64,000 nt of DNA from Martinezella tropici (GTDB lineage Bacteria; Pseudomonadota; Alphaproteobacteria; Rhizobiales; Rhizobiaceae): assembly GCA_000799755.1 (NCBI GenBank), contig JUHI01000001.1, forward strand, positions 558,001-622,000, given 5' to 3'. Under the pieces are notes generated by a model. The model made no database searches and was not told the DNA's origin. It worked only from the letters and a program-made list of their open reading frames with translations. Both the position numbers and the translations under genes were made by a program. Each line of letters starts with the position of its first letter. Position 1 is the stretch's first letter. Shown piece after piece: positions 9,520 to 19,052 of the stretch.

Positions 9520-10275
9520 ATGCTGACCAGCCAACGCAAAGCCCTCATCCTCGACAGATTGCGCCGGGACGGCCAGGTGATCGCCAAGGCGCTGGCCGAC
9601 GATCTCGGCCTATCCGAAGACACGATCCGCAGGGATTTGCGGGAGATGGCGGCGGAGAAACTGCTGAAGCGGGTGCACGGTGGCGCGTTGCCGTTATCAC
9701 CCGAGCTGACGGATTTTACGGCGCGGCAGGCGGTTTCATCGGATGCAAAACGCCGGCTCGGCGCCTATGCGGCGAACATGATCCAGTCGGACCAGACGGT
9801 TTTCCTCGACGGCGGCACGACGAATGCCGAGATCGCCCGCCAGCTGCCGAAGGATCTCGCCGTCACCATCGTCACCCACAGCCCGACGATAGCGGGCGAA
9901 CTGGAGCATCACCCTTTGGCCGAGGTGATCCTGATCGGTGGCAAGCTCTACAAGCATTCGATGGTGGCGACGGGTGCTGCCGCCATGGCGGCGATCGCCT
10001 CCATTAGGGCCGATATCTTCTTTCTGGGCGTCACCGCCATCCATCCCGCCCGCGGCTTTTCGACCGGCGATTTCGAGGAAGCGGCCATCAAGCGGCATAT
10101 CGCGCAATGCTCAGCGGAGACCTATGTCTTGGCGACGGCCGAGAAGCTCGATGCCGCCTCGCCTTGCCAGATCCTGCCTGTAAGGAGCATTTCGGGTCTC
10201 GTCGTGCCATCGGATGCTCCGGAGGAAAGCCTCGCCCCCTACCGGGCGACCGAGATGCCGATCTTCCTCGCCTGA
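9520..10275 (+). CDS. DeoR-family transcriptional regulator
   Basis: 251 residues: an N-terminal DeoR winged helix (MLTSQRKALILDRLRRDGQV, then LGLSEDTIRRDLREMAAEKL and RVHGGALP) and a C-terminal sugar-phosphate isomerase-like effector domain (FLDGGTTNAEIARQLP, LIGGKLYKHSMVATG, DIFFLGVTAIHPARGFSTGD). Such regulators usually respond to a phosphorylated sugar or nucleoside. The start at 9520 aligns with the family; an ATG at 9496 would put the operator repeats inside the gene. Probably repressor of itself and the divergent gene. Confidence 0.9.
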   Translation: MLTSQRKALILDRLRRDGQVIAKALADDLGLSEDTIRRDLREMAAEKLLKRVHGGALPLSPELTDFTARQAVSSDAKRRLGAYAANMIQSDQTVFLDGGTTNAEIARQLPKDLAVTIVTHSPTIAGELEHHPLAEVILIGGKLYKHSMVATGAAAMAAIASIRADIFFLGVTAIHPARGFSTGDFEEAAIKRHIAQCSAETYVLATAEKLDAASPCQILPVRSISGLVVPSDAPEESLAPYRATEMPIFLA

Positions 10276-10437
10276 CGCTGCACCGCGCAATCCGCCGGCA
10301 AGGCAGCTCCGTCGGGATTGACGCATCGTCATCATGATGCGGTCGAAGATCGATCATATCTCGATCGGAGATCGGCCTGCCTTGCGGTCATCGCCGATCA
10401 AACCTACCTCAAGATACCCCAAAGGTTACGATCGCCC

Positions 10438-10926
10438 ATGAACGAACGCCGCATTCATCAGCTCTTCGAAATCAGTGTCCTGTTGAAGGGCGCGCACGCC
10501 TTGATCGAATGCATCGGCGGCCTTGTGCTCGCCCTCGTCAGCACGGAATCCATCCTTCGCCTGGCAAACAGGATCGCCCAGCCCGAACTGCTCAACGACT
10601 CCCATGATTTCATCGCGACGCACCTGCTCACCTGGGCGCAGGATTTCTCCGTCGGCACCAAGAACTTCTATGCCTACTATCTGCTGAGCCATGGGCTCGT
10701 GAAGGTGCTGCTCGTCATCGGCCTGCTCAGGGGCAAGATGTGGGCCTATCCGGCCTCGCTGGTGGCGCTCGGACTTTTCATCGCCTACCAGCTGTACCGT
10801 TTTACCGACACGCACGGCATCGGCCTCATCATCCTTACGATCTTCGACCTCGTGGTCATGATCCTGATCTGGCAGGAATATAAGGTCGTCCGGCACCATG
10901 TGCCGGCGCGACAAACCGGAGATTGA
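10438..10926 (+). CDS. DUF2127 family inner-membrane protein
   Basis: 162 residues with about four hydrophobic segments: near residues 15-35 (LLKGAHALIECIGGLVLALV), 80-100 (YYLLSHGLVKVLLVIGLLRG), 103-120 and 130-148. The motif KGAHALIE followed by HGLVK is characteristic of DUF2127, whose function is not established. The start at 10438 was chosen because the fold begins there; upstream in-frame codons to 10318 are non-domain. It stands alone, convergent with the asparaginase gene. Confidence 0.8.
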   Translation: MNERRIHQLFEISVLLKGAHALIECIGGLVLALVSTESILRLANRIAQPELLNDSHDFIATHLLTWAQDFSVGTKNFYAYYLLSHGLVKVLLVIGLLRGKMWAYPASLVALGLFIAYQLYRFTDTHGIGLIILTIFDLVVMILIWQEYKVVRHHVPARQTGD

Positions 10927-10940
10927 GGCGAGAGGCCAAG

Positions 10941-11948
10941 TTATGCCGTCAGGGCAGCGGCCGGCCTGATATCGCCGACATGGATGCCGTTCCAGTTCTT
11001 GAAGGACCGGTCGGCCATCGCCATCAGGCCGGCATGAGCCGCGCCGTCATTCTCGAAGAAACGGGCGAGCGTCGCGGCCACCATGACCTCTGCCGCACGG
11101 CCGTTGCCATCGTCGCATTTGATCGCGATGGCGATGCCCTGCTCGGGGATCGCGGCGCAAAACACGCCCTCGGCGCCGGTCTTGGCGAAGATGCGGCCGG
11201 GCGCAACCTGCATGAGCTTGGTGCAGGCGCGATCGGTTCCGGCAACGTAGAAGGGTTCGGCCATGCAGGCATCGAACAGCCGGCGCGACGCCTTGGCGCG
11301 CAGGGGCTCAAGACCGACGCCTGTCGCCATTTTGGCAAAGCCGTGCGCTAGTCCCTTGAGCGGCACGGCATAAGTCGGGATCGAGCAGCCGTCCGTGCCG
11401 CAATTGTCGTGAGCAAGAACGGCGCCCGTCAGGCTCTGCATAGTCTCGCGGATCTGCTGCTGCAGCGGATGATCGTAGCCGACATAGCCCTTGGGATCGA
11501 TATCCTGATGGCAGCAGGCGCAAATGAAGCCGGCGTGTTTGCCAGAACAATTGTTGTGCAGCGCCGTCGGCTTTTCGATGGTACGGGCCTGATGAATGAC
11601 GGTCTTCTGATCGGAAGACCAGTGCACGCCGCATTCGAGTGTGCCGACATCGCGGCCGGCGCGCGCCAGCATCGAAGCGGCAAGCGCAACATGCTCGTCC
11701 TCGCCGCTATGGGAGGAACAGGCGAGCGCCAGTTCCTTGCTGCCGAAGCCATAAGCGTCCGCCGCGCCGCTTTCGACCAACGGCAGGGCCTGCATCGCCT
11801 TGCAGGCCGAGCGCGGAAAGATGCCACTGCCGATATCGCCGACCGAGAAGATCACCTTCCCATCGCCGTCGATCGCGACGATGGAGCCGCGATGGCGGCT
11901 CTCGACCAGATTGCCACGGGTGACTTCGACGCAGACGGGATTTGACAT
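10941..11948 (-). CDS. L-asparaginase II, Rhizobium etli ReAV type
   Basis: 335 residues of the Asparaginase_II family (PF06089), which is unrelated to E. coli AnsA/AnsB. The residues reported as important in R. etli ReAV are all recognisable with an offset of one: SACK at 47-50 (SxxK pair), Ser80 in SHSGE, Cys134 and Lys137 in NNCSGKHAGF, and Cys188 in DNCGTDGCS. Cys134, Lys137 and Cys188 would form the metal site. The enzyme hydrolyses asparagine to aspartate and ammonia. The start at 11948 fits the family N-terminus; an upstream start at 12011 has no better ribosome site. No signal peptide, so cytoplasmic. Confidence 0.92.
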   Translation of the reverse strand: MSNPVCVEVTRGNLVESRHRGSIVAIDGDGKVIFSVGDIGSGIFPRSACKAMQALPLVESGAADAYGFGSKELALACSSHSGEDEHVALAASMLARAGRDVGTLECGVHWSSDQKTVIHQARTIEKPTALHNNCSGKHAGFICACCHQDIDPKGYVGYDHPLQQQIRETMQSLTGAVLAHDNCGTDGCSIPTYAVPLKGLAHGFAKMATGVGLEPLRAKASRRLFDACMAEPFYVAGTDRACTKLMQVAPGRIFAKTGAEGVFCAAIPEQGIAIAIKCDDGNGRAAEVMVAATLARFFENDGAAHAGLMAMADRSFKNWNGIHVGDIRPAAALTA

Positions 11949-12047
11949 GACAGGATGCAGCCTTTGATTTGCGGGACGGGCAGTGATAGCCGCTGCATCC
12001 GCAATTGCCAATCATCGGCGGCGCTTGCTGCCATCAAAAAACATCGT

Positions 12048-12674
12048 TCAGGCCGCCTGCCGAATCCTGTAGGCACAACGTCGAGCGCCGAGCAGGATAT
12101 GCTCCTCCCGCTCGACCTGCGCCCCCAGCACGGCACGGAACGTTTCCAGCTCCGATCGGCAAAAACCGGAGCAAGCGAAGGCGGCGGCGCAGATAGGGCA
12201 GTGATTCTCCACCAGCATGAGCGAGCCGTCATCGTCCTGCCAGTGATCGGCCATATAGCCTTCCTGCGTTCGGATGGCGGCAAGGCTTGCGACGCGCGAC
12301 GGCAGATCGGCCGCAAGATCGATCTCGCTGCGGTAGCGCCGAAGCGTATCCGTCTCGCGCGCGGAAATGAGAGTGTCGACAGCGCCCTGCCCCAGCTGGC
12401 TGACCATGGTCGCAAGCAGCGTCGCGGTCAGGTCGGCATGACCATCCGGAAATTGCCGATTGCCGGCTGATGTCAGGTGCCAGAACTGGCGCGGCCTGCC
12501 CCGGCCGGCTGCCGCCTCCGAAACCGGCTCTACCAATCCTTCTTCCGCCATCTTCGTCAACTGCTGGCGGGCCGCCTCGGACGATATGCCGAGCGTATCG
12601 CCAACAGCCGCTGCCAGTTGCGGCCCCTCGGTTTTCAACAGGATCAGAATTCGATTGGCGGGCGACTGACGCAT
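12048..12674 (-). CDS. HTH transcriptional regulator with C-terminal cysteine cluster (SufR/ArsR-like)
   Basis: 208 residues. The winged helix spans about 5-70 (GDTLGISSEAARQQLTKMAE, then GLVEPVSEAAAGRGRPRQFW). The C-terminus carries ENHCPICAAAFACSGFC, giving Cys159, 162, 168 and 172, plus Cys200 in RRCAYRI. This layout resembles SufR-type regulators that hold an Fe-S cluster, but metal or redox sensing is an inference. It is divergent from an MFS transporter across 101 bp with a strong palindrome, and a further half-site overlaps its own start codon, so it probably represses itself and the transporter. Confidence 0.8.
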   Translation of the reverse strand: MRQSPANRILILLKTEGPQLAAAVGDTLGISSEAARQQLTKMAEEGLVEPVSEAAAGRGRPRQFWHLTSAGNRQFPDGHADLTATLLATMVSQLGQGAVDTLISARETDTLRRYRSEIDLAADLPSRVASLAAIRTQEGYMADHWQDDDGSLMLVENHCPICAAAFACSGFCRSELETFRAVLGAQVEREEHILLGARRCAYRIRQAA

Positions 12675-12740
12675 TTTTCCAAGTTTTCTCTTGTTTTAAT
12701 CCGGCAAGGATGTAATTTTCCAAATTATAACTTGGAAAAT
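12674..12740. promoter_or_regulatory. palindromic operator between HTH regulator and MFS transporter
   Basis: A perfect 9-bp inverted repeat, ATTTTCCAA at 12715-12723 and TTGGAAAAT at 12732-12740, surrounds the A/T spacer ATTATAAC. A third half-site, TTTTTCCAAG, lies at 12674-12683 and touches the start codon of the minus-strand regulator. This arrangement fits a dimeric repressor controlling both divergent genes. The A/T-rich spacer could be a -10 element. Confidence 0.7.
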
Positions 12741-12775
12741 AATCAACCGCTAGGGAAAATACCGAGGATCGTCCG

Positions 12776-14200
12776 ATGTCCAGCATCGAAAACACTGCCC
12801 CCACCCCATCCTCCTCCGTCTTCACATTGTTTTCGCCGAAACTTCTGCCCGCAACGCTGATGCTCGGCGGCGGCGTGACGCTTTATGCCGTCGAATCCTA
12901 CATCACCGCCACGATCGCGCCGTCGATCGTCCGGGATATCGGCGGCCTCGAACTCTTCTCGTGGATGACGACGCTCTTCGTCGCCGCCGGCGTGCTCGGC
13001 TCGATCACCGTTGCCACGCGACCGAAAGGCATGGGACTTCGCACAGTTTACGTCGGAGCAGCGCTTATCTTCGGCATTGGCAGCCTCGCTTGCGCCATCG
13101 CGCCGATGATGCCCGTATTGCTGGCCGGCCGCGCCATCCAGGGCTACGGCGCCGGCATGCTGTCGGGCCTCGCCTACGCCTTCATCCGCTTCGTCTATCC
13201 GGAGGCGTTGTGGCGCAAGGCCTCCACGCTCTATGCCGCCATATGGGGTGTCGCGACCGTGCTCGGTCCGACGCTCGGCGGTCTCTTTGCCGCCGGCGGC
13301 GCCTGGCGCGAGGCTTTCATCATCCTCGTGCCGCTGACCGTGATCATGGCGCTTTCCGCGCGCCGGCTGCTGCCCGGCGTCGCCGATGACCGCATCGATA
13401 CCAGAACGCCGCTCGCCCAGATCGGGCTTCTGCTGACGGCTGTGCTGTTCGTCAGCATCGCCAGCACCGTCGACCACGGAACCTACAAAGTCGTGCTGAT
13501 CGCCATTTCCATCGCCCTGGTCGCAACCATGGTCGTAATCGAGCGCAAGGACGATGTGCGGCTCCTGCCCTATGGCGCGGTCATGCTCGGCAATCCGATC
13601 TCGCGGCTCTATCTGACGATGTTTACGGCCATGATGGTGCTGACGAGCGACATCTATATCCCCTACTTCCTGCAGACCCTGCACGGTGTCACGCCGCTGG
13701 TCTCCGGTTACCTCGTCGCGCTCGTCGCATTGGGCTGGACGATCGCAGCCTTCTTCAGCGCCTCGTTTTCCGGCCGGCAGGCCGTTGTAGCTATTGTCAG
13801 CGGCTGCATTCTGGAGACCGCAGCGACCGCATCGCTGATCCCGTTCCTGGCAACGAACACGCCCTTTGACACCCTTGCCAGATTTGCGCCTGCCGTTATC
13901 GCCATGTTCCTGATGGGGTTCGGCGTCGGTCTCGGCTGGGCGCATCTGGTGACGAAGATCATCGGCATCGCCCGCAAAACCGAGCAGGACAAGGCCTCGG
14001 CGGCGATCTCCATGACGCAGTCGCTCGGCGGCGCTTTCGGCGCCGCGCTCGCGGGCGTCATCGTCAACGGCGCGGGCCTGACCCATCCGGGCGGCATTGC
14101 CGGCGGCATCTCCGCCGCGACATGGCTCTACGCGCTGATGGCCATACCCGGCCTCATCGCCATCGCCCTGTCGCTGACGATCAAGCCAGCTTCAGCATGA
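12776..14200 (+). CDS. MFS transporter (DHA2-like, drug/multidrug export type)
   Basis: 474 residues, polytopic, with about 12-14 hydrophobic segments. Motif-A-like and motif-C-like signatures occur early ([60 protein letters not shown]). The start has GAGGATC nine bases before it. Likely a proton-driven efflux pump; the substrate is not predictable. It is divergent from the cysteine-cluster regulator with a palindrome between them, so expression probably responds to that regulator's signal. Its end overlaps the convergent quinone oxidoreductase by 20 bp. Confidence 0.87.
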   Translation: MSSIENTAPTPSSSVFTLFSPKLLPATLMLGGGVTLYAVESYITATIAPSIVRDIGGLELFSWMTTLFVAAGVLGSITVATRPKGMGLRTVYVGAALIFGIGSLACAIAPMMPVLLAGRAIQGYGAGMLSGLAYAFIRFVYPEALWRKASTLYAAIWGVATVLGPTLGGLFAAGGAWREAFIILVPLTVIMALSARRLLPGVADDRIDTRTPLAQIGLLLTAVLFVSIASTVDHGTYKVVLIAISIALVATMVVIERKDDVRLLPYGAVMLGNPISRLYLTMFTAMMVLTSDIYIPYFLQTLHGVTPLVSGYLVALVALGWTIAAFFSASFSGRQAVVAIVSGCILETAATASLIPFLATNTPFDTLARFAPAVIAMFLMGFGVGLGWAHLVTKIIGIARKTEQDKASAAISMTQSLGGAFGAALAGVIVNGAGLTHPGGIAGGISAATWLYALMAIPGLIAIALSLTIKPASA

Positions 14201-15179
14201 TCTTGCCGATGTGGTCGCTGGTTTCCATCAGCCGATGCGCCTCGACCACATCGTCGAAGGAGAATGTCCGATAGATGACGGGGGCAACCGTGCCCTCGTC
14301 GAGCAGCGGCCAGACCTGGGAGAGAAGGTCGTCGCGGATCGCCCGCTTTTCCTCGGCCGTGCGCGGACGCATGGTCGAACCGGTGACCGTCAGGCGCTTG
14401 ACCATGATCGGAGCCAGATTAACATTCTCAGCCAAGGCGCCGCCGAGGAAAGCGATGATCGACAAGCAGCCGTCGCGGGCGAGCGAGGCAAGGTTCTTCT
14501 CCAGATAGGCGGCGCCGATCATGTCGAGGATGATGTCGACGCCATGCTCCGTTTCCGCCTTGATGACCTCGGCGAAATCTTCCTCTTTATAATTGATGGC
14601 GCGCTTCGCGCCGAGTTTCTCGCATGCCTCGCATTTTTCCTTCGAGCCGGCCGTCGCATAGACCGTTGCGCCGAAAGCGTGGGCAAGCTGGATCGCCGTC
14701 GTGCCGATGCCGCTGGAGCCGCCGTGGATCAGCACGCTCTCGCCTTCGGTGAGGCCAGCCATCTGGAAGAGATTGGCCCAAACCGTGAAGAAGGTTTCGG
14801 GAACGGCCGCAGCTCGTACCGCGTCGTAGCCATTCGGGAAACGGAGCGCCTGGCCGGCGGGAAGCACGCAATATTCGGCATAGCCGCCACCGTTGGCGAG
14901 GCCGCAGACCTTGTTGCCGATCGCAAACTCGGTCACGCCGGGCGCGACATCGACGACTTCGCCCGATATTTCGAGGCCAAGGATCGGGCTTGCATCCTTC
15001 GGCGGCGGATAGGTGCCCTGCCGCTGCGCCACATCCGGCCGATTGACGCCGGCGGCCTCGACGCGAACCAGGATCTCACCCGGCTTCAAGACCGGCAATG
15101 GCCTGCGGGCGATGGTCATGACCTCAGGCCCGCCAAAGGACGGCAAATCCACGAAACGCATTTCAGACGGCAAGGGCAT
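14181..15179 (-). CDS. NAD(P)H-quinone oxidoreductase, zinc-free MDR family (Qor/PIG3 type)
   Basis: 332 residues. The GroES-like domain ([20 protein letters not shown], then [19 protein letters not shown]) is followed by a Rossmann domain with the NADPH motif [19 protein letters not shown] and the [15 protein letters not shown] stretch typical of quinone oxidoreductases. The structural zinc cysteines of alcohol dehydrogenases are absent. The start at 15179 has GGAGAGGAG eight bases upstream. Presumed role: one-electron quinone or enal reduction. It overlaps the convergent MFS gene by 20 bp. Confidence 0.9.
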   Translation of the reverse strand: MPLPSEMRFVDLPSFGGPEVMTIARRPLPVLKPGEILVRVEAAGVNRPDVAQRQGTYPPPKDASPILGLEISGEVVDVAPGVTEFAIGNKVCGLANGGGYAEYCVLPAGQALRFPNGYDAVRAAAVPETFFTVWANLFQMAGLTEGESVLIHGGSSGIGTTAIQLAHAFGATVYATAGSKEKCEACEKLGAKRAINYKEEDFAEVIKAETEHGVDIILDMIGAAYLEKNLASLARDGCLSIIAFLGGALAENVNLAPIMVKRLTVTGSTMRPRTAEEKRAIRDDLLSQVWPLLDEGTVAPVIYRTFSFDDVVEAHRLMETSDHIGKIMLKLA

Positions 15180-15258
15180 GGCGCAATCTCCTCTCCCAGC
15201 AAAGCAGTGGAGATAGTTTAGCGCAGCGCGCTTGAAAAGGATCGAGTACGAGAGGGCG

Positions 15259-17064
15259 TCAATTCGTCTCGGTCAAACCGAGGAATGCGACGCCGATTGC
15301 GCTTTCCTTTGCCTTGGCCTTGATGCCGGCAATGGAGGTGCTGACGCGGTTGATATTGTCGATTACCAACCCTTCCGGCAGCTGCAGGATGCCGATCGAG
15401 CAGCGCATCAGCGGAAACTCCGCTTCCGCACCGCTGCGGTCATGACCATGGATGCGCCCGGCAGCTCGGTCTTCCGCCGAATAGAGCTCGAGCACGTCGG
15501 CATGGAAATCGGCGAGCAAGCGGTCCAGAACCTCGCGAACCTCCTGCATGCTCCAGCCGGTGACGCCGATGAAGAAGTCGTCGCCGCCGACATGGCCAAG
15601 AAAATGGCGCTCGGCGAAGAAATAGCGGCGCATCAGCGCCGCGAACAGCGAGATGGCGTGGTCGCCGAGATGAAAGCCGTAGGCATCGTTGAACGGTTTG
15701 AAATTGTCGAAATCGCAATAGCAGAAATGCCTGATCTCATCGCCGTCGCGGCCGGCGCTCTGCATGAAATCGTGGATTGCCCTGTTGCCCGGCAGGCCAG
15801 TCAGCGGGTTCTGATCCTGGGCGATCTTAAGCTGCTTCTCATTGATCACCTTGATGAGCGAGGCGGCCGACACGATGCCGGCATAATGCGTGCCTTCGGT
15901 CACGATCAGGCAATCGCTGCTTTCCATGTTGGCGAAGATCGTCATCAGCGTATCGGCATCGGAATCGAGCCCGACGATCGGCGCCATCTCGACGAAATGC
16001 GAGATCGAGCGCTCATAGACTTTGTTCTTCAGCAGGTCGCGGCCGAAGGGCTGATAGATATATTCCTTGAGCTGATACTCGTGAATGATGCCGCGCGGCT
16101 CGTCATTGGCGTTGACGACCGGGAAATAGGCGCGGCGCGGATTGCGGCGGAAGAGCTCGAAGACGCTATCGATGCTATCGGTTTCGCGTATGGTCGGCAG
16201 CACCTCGATCTGCTTGCGGATGAGGATTTCGTCGAGCGACTGGCTGTTGCGCGCCGTCTTGCCGATATCCTGCAGGTGCGGAAAGCTCGGCTTGAGTTCG
16301 TTGACGAGTACGGTCGGGCGAGCGATGAACCAGCCCTGGACGAGATCGACGCCGAATTCGCGGCAGGTCAGGAACTCCGCCTCGGTTTCGATGCCTTCGG
16401 CGATGACGCGCGTGCCGAGAACATGGGCTATATTGACCAGATTCCTCAGAATATGGCGCTTGCGGGCGCTGCGATCGATATCGACGATGAAGTGCCGGTC
16501 GATCTTGAGATAATCGACCGGATAATCGGACAACAGCTTCATCTCGCCGCGCCCGACGCCGAAGTCGTCGATGGCAAGCTTGAAACCGGCATTGCGCATC
16601 TTGGCGACCAGCGCCGAGAACTCGGGCACGATGGTATTATCGAAACGTTCGGAAAACTCGAAGCAGACGGAGGAAGGGGTAATGCCGGCCTTTCTCATAT
16701 GTTGCAGCAGGCTATCGACCAGTACCCCACCCTGCGGAATCAGCCGGACATCCAGATTGAGAAAAAGCGTTGTCGCGGTGATATTGGGCAGCGTGGCAAA
16801 TTTCGCGAGCGCGCGGCTCGTCACCATCTGCTCCAGCCCAAGCAATTGGCCGGTGCGCTCGGCTTCGTCGAGAATATCGATCGGGCTGTCGAAGCCGATG
16901 CGTTCCTGGCCGCGCATCAGGGATTCATAGCCGAAAACGGCGCCGGTGCCGGCCTCCACGATCGGCTGAAATGCGTTTTCGATCACGAGTTTGGCGAGAG
17001 TGACGATCTGGTCGCTGGCATATCGGCGCAATACGCCTGGTTCGACTGCGGCAGTCAGGGACAT
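15259..17064 (-). CDS. cyclic di-GMP signalling protein, EAL-CBS-GGDEF
   Basis: 601 residues, no transmembrane helix seen. The EAL domain (about 20-260) keeps the phosphodiesterase residues: E47 in ESL, N103, E136, D166-D167 in IDDFGVG, K187, E223 and Q243. A CBS pair follows (about 285-410; [20 protein letters not shown] type), then a GGDEF domain (about 415-590) whose signature reads GGDDF at 493-497. The EAL half therefore looks active, while the cyclase half is doubtful. CBS domains usually bind adenine nucleotides, hinting at energy-state control. The start at 17064 has GGAG six bases upstream; GTG at 17076 is the alternative. Confidence 0.9.
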   Translation of the reverse strand: MSLTAAVEPGVLRRYASDQIVTLAKLVIENAFQPIVEAGTGAVFGYESLMRGQERIGFDSPIDILDEAERTGQLLGLEQMVTSRALAKFATLPNITATTLFLNLDVRLIPQGGVLVDSLLQHMRKAGITPSSVCFEFSERFDNTIVPEFSALVAKMRNAGFKLAIDDFGVGRGEMKLLSDYPVDYLKIDRHFIVDIDRSARKRHILRNLVNIAHVLGTRVIAEGIETEAEFLTCREFGVDLVQGWFIARPTVLVNELKPSFPHLQDIGKTARNSQSLDEILIRKQIEVLPTIRETDSIDSVFELFRRNPRRAYFPVVNANDEPRGIIHEYQLKEYIYQPFGRDLLKNKVYERSISHFVEMAPIVGLDSDADTLMTIFANMESSDCLIVTEGTHYAGIVSAASLIKVINEKQLKIAQDQNPLTGLPGNRAIHDFMQSAGRDGDEIRHFCYCDFDNFKPFNDAYGFHLGDHAISLFAALMRRYFFAERHFLGHVGGDDFFIGVTGWSMQEVREVLDRLLADFHADVLELYSAEDRAAGRIHGHDRSGAEAEFPLMRCSIGILQLPEGLVIDNINRVSTSIAGIKAKAKESAIGVAFLGLTETN

Positions 17065-17275
17065 GCCCATCTCCACTTGCGGATTCTGATCTAATTTATT
17101 TAAGTAAAACTTTGGGTTTACCGCGTTTTCAACTCAAGATGCGCCATAAAGCGTCAACGAAACCTTTCCCGTATGTGAAAGTTTCATGAATGGTAAAGCA
17201 ATATTAACCATTCGTCGGAACGGAAAAATCCGTCCAAACCAAGAGTTCGCCGGTCATGCCGAACGGGCTTCGGCG

Positions 17276-17527
17276 CTAGTTGCTCGAATGCCGTTCCGCC
17301 TCGTAGTCGGCAAACATGTCCGCGACGCAGCGGCTGTTCTTTGCCGCCTCACCGCCGTCGTTGGCAGCATGCGGGACATCGCAAATGTCACCGCGCTTGC
17401 GGGCTGCATCCCACATGCGCAGGGCTTCCCGCACAACCTCGCTGCTTGAGGCATAGGTGCCGGTATCGACCGCTGCCCTGATGCCGGCAGCCTGAAGCGG
17501 AGAGATGGAAACCGTTACCATCGGCAT
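17276..17527 (-). CDS. ParD-like (CopG/RHH) antitoxin, without a visible toxin
   Basis: 83 residues with a ribbon-helix-helix N-terminus: MVTVSISPLQAAGIRAAVDTG, then YASSSEVVREALRMWDAARK, the classic ParD pattern. The start has GAGGAATATC directly upstream. In parDE operons the toxin follows immediately; here the 211 bp downstream, up to the c-di-GMP gene, contain no ParE-like frame. It may be an orphan antitoxin or a stand-alone DNA-binding protein. Confidence 0.75.
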   Translation of the reverse strand: MPMVTVSISPLQAAGIRAAVDTGTYASSSEVVREALRMWDAARKRGDICDVPHAANDGGEAAKNSRCVADMFADYEAERHSSN

Positions 17528-17758
17528 GATATTCCTCCCTTGACGTTGCCATGCGGAAATTTCGCTGGAAGCATGTTCCGCGGCTTGGACCGGTACCTGC
17601 AGGGCAAATCATCCGATCTGCACGCTTCCAGAGGATGGGTACCGTCGTTACATCAACTCGACGCCGCTCCGCCCAATGAGGCAGAGAGACGAAAGATTAA
17701 CGCCGCTCACGCTCTTTGTCAAAAAGTCGCAGTCCGTTACCCCCTTTTGGGGGATCAT

Positions 17759-18307
17759 CTACCGCCTGAGCACAAGGCCGAAGACCACCAGCGTCCAGCC
17801 CTGGAAAATCAGATCGAAGGCCAGGAAGAGGCCAAGAATCCAAAGGCTGTTGACCGGCCAACCGAGTGCGATGGCAATGCCCGCGACGGCGGTTGCAAGG
17901 CCGCTGACGACGATCCACACCCAGCCGCGCTCCGGCTTCAACTTGCGGCCGACCCAGACGCGAAACGTGCCGGCGATAAGGAGCGCGATAGCAAGGAACA
18001 GCGTCAAGGCCTCGGAAGCCAACAGGGGATTGGCAAAGGCAAGGATGCCGGCAACCGTATAGAGCAGGCCGCTGAGCACCCAGAACAGGATATGCTCCCA
18101 GCCCCTCACCTGAAAGGCATGGGCCAGATGCACGACGCCGCCGATCAGCATGAGCATCCCAACGTAGTAGACCGAGGCCACCGTGGCGATGAACAGATTG
18201 CCAAGGGCGATGCCGCCGCAGATCAGCAGCAATATGCCGAGACCAACAAACCAGCCCCACTTGTCGCGCATTGCGGATGGGGGAACTTCATCAAGAATAT
18301 CAACCAT
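17759..18307 (-). CDS. hdeD: HdeD family inner-membrane protein
   Basis: 182 residues with six hydrophobic segments (GWFVGLGILLLICGGIALGN, then ASVYYVGMLMLIGGVVHLAH and so on), the repeated GI/GG-rich helices of HdeD. AAGGAGGAGG lies nine bases before the start. In enteric bacteria HdeD is linked to acid resistance at high cell density; in rhizobia the role is unproven. It is divergent from betI, separated by 152 bp that hold the probable BetI operator. Confidence 0.85.
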   Translation of the reverse strand: MVDILDEVPPSAMRDKWGWFVGLGILLLICGGIALGNLFIATVASVYYVGMLMLIGGVVHLAHAFQVRGWEHILFWVLSGLLYTVAGILAFANPLLASEALTLFLAIALLIAGTFRVWVGRKLKPERGWVWIVVSGLATAVAGIAIALGWPVNSLWILGLFLAFDLIFQGWTLVVFGLVLRR

Positions 18308-18406
18308 GACTGCACCTCCTCCTTTTTAGAAGTATGGCACAGAAACGCTTTGCGGAAAGAGGTTGCGGATTTTTCGCCGCGGATCGCCCGGCGTTTGATT
18401 TTTTTA

Positions 18407-18426
18407 TTGATTGATCAGTCAATCAA
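18407..18426. promoter_or_regulatory. probable BetI operator
   Basis: A perfect inverted repeat TTGATTGA (18407-18414), TCAG, TCAATCAA (18419-18426) lies 33 bp before betI. TetR-family repressors, including BetI, bind such A/T-rich palindromes over their own promoter. A TTGACG hexamer starts at 18435. Choline-responsive autorepression is inferred from this position. Confidence 0.75.
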
Positions 18427-18459
18427 AAATACAGTTGACGTCAGCCTTGGGGATGACAG

Positions 18460-19047
18460 ATGCCGAAAGTCGGAATGGAACCGGTGCGCCGCAAGGCGCT
18501 TGTTGATGCCGCGATGCGCGTGATCGGCGATCATGGCTCGCTGACAGTCACCATGTCCGAAATCGCCAAGCAGGCCGGCGTTTCTCCTGCTCTCGCGCAT
18601 CACTATTTCGGCAGCAAGGAACAGCTGCTGATCGAGACCGTCCGTGTTCATCTACAGCGGTTGCGCGACAGCGTAGTGACGGCGCTTAGGGCTGCAAACA
18701 CACCGCGCGAAAAACTCTCGGCTGTCATCCGCGTCAGTTTCCAGGCCGACCAGTTCGCGCCGGAAACGATCGCCGCGTGGCTCGCCTTCTATGCCGAAGC
18801 GCAGCGCTCGGAGGAGACACGCCGCTTTCTCGTCATCTACGCACGGCGCCTGCATTCGAACCTCGTCGCCAACCTCAAGGCTCTGTGCTCAGCTCCCGAT
18901 GCCGCACGGATCGCCGAAGGCGCGGCTGCCATGATCGACGGTCTCTATATCCGCCAGGGCCTTAGATCCGCGCCGATCAGCACCGAGGCGTCGATCACGC
19001 TGACCGAGGACTATCTCACGACCCACCTCAACGCATTGAAAGGCTGA
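18460..19047 (+). CDS. betI: choline-responsive TetR-family repressor BetI
   Basis: 195 residues; VRRKALVDAAMRVIGDHGSL, then MSEIAKQAGVSPALAHHYFG and SKEQLLIETVRVHLQRLRDS are the BetI-type helix-turn-helix, and IDGLYIRQGL sits in the ligand half. BetI represses betaine synthesis genes until choline is present. The gene heads a run betI, GST, betB, betA on one strand with very short gaps up to betB. A palindromic operator sits upstream. Confidence 0.93.
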   Translation: MPKVGMEPVRRKALVDAAMRVIGDHGSLTVTMSEIAKQAGVSPALAHHYFGSKEQLLIETVRVHLQRLRDSVVTALRAANTPREKLSAVIRVSFQADQFAPETIAAWLAFYAEAQRSEETRRFLVIYARRLHSNLVANLKALCSAPDAARIAEGAAAMIDGLYIRQGLRSAPISTEASITLTEDYLTTHLNALKG

Positions 19048-19052
19048 AGGTC

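Noticed and set aside
12743..14086. 447-codon minus-strand frame opposite the MFS transporter
   Set aside because: Low-complexity Asp/Gly/Arg/His product typical of antisense of membrane-protein genes; the plus strand has a full transporter.
15232..17094. 620-codon plus-strand frame opposite the EAL-GGDEF gene
   Set aside because: Antisense artefact; all catalytic motifs of the c-di-GMP enzyme are on the minus strand.
17094..17275. ParE toxin partner for the ParD-like antitoxin
   Set aside because: No frame of about 90 codons with ParE motifs follows on the minus strand.
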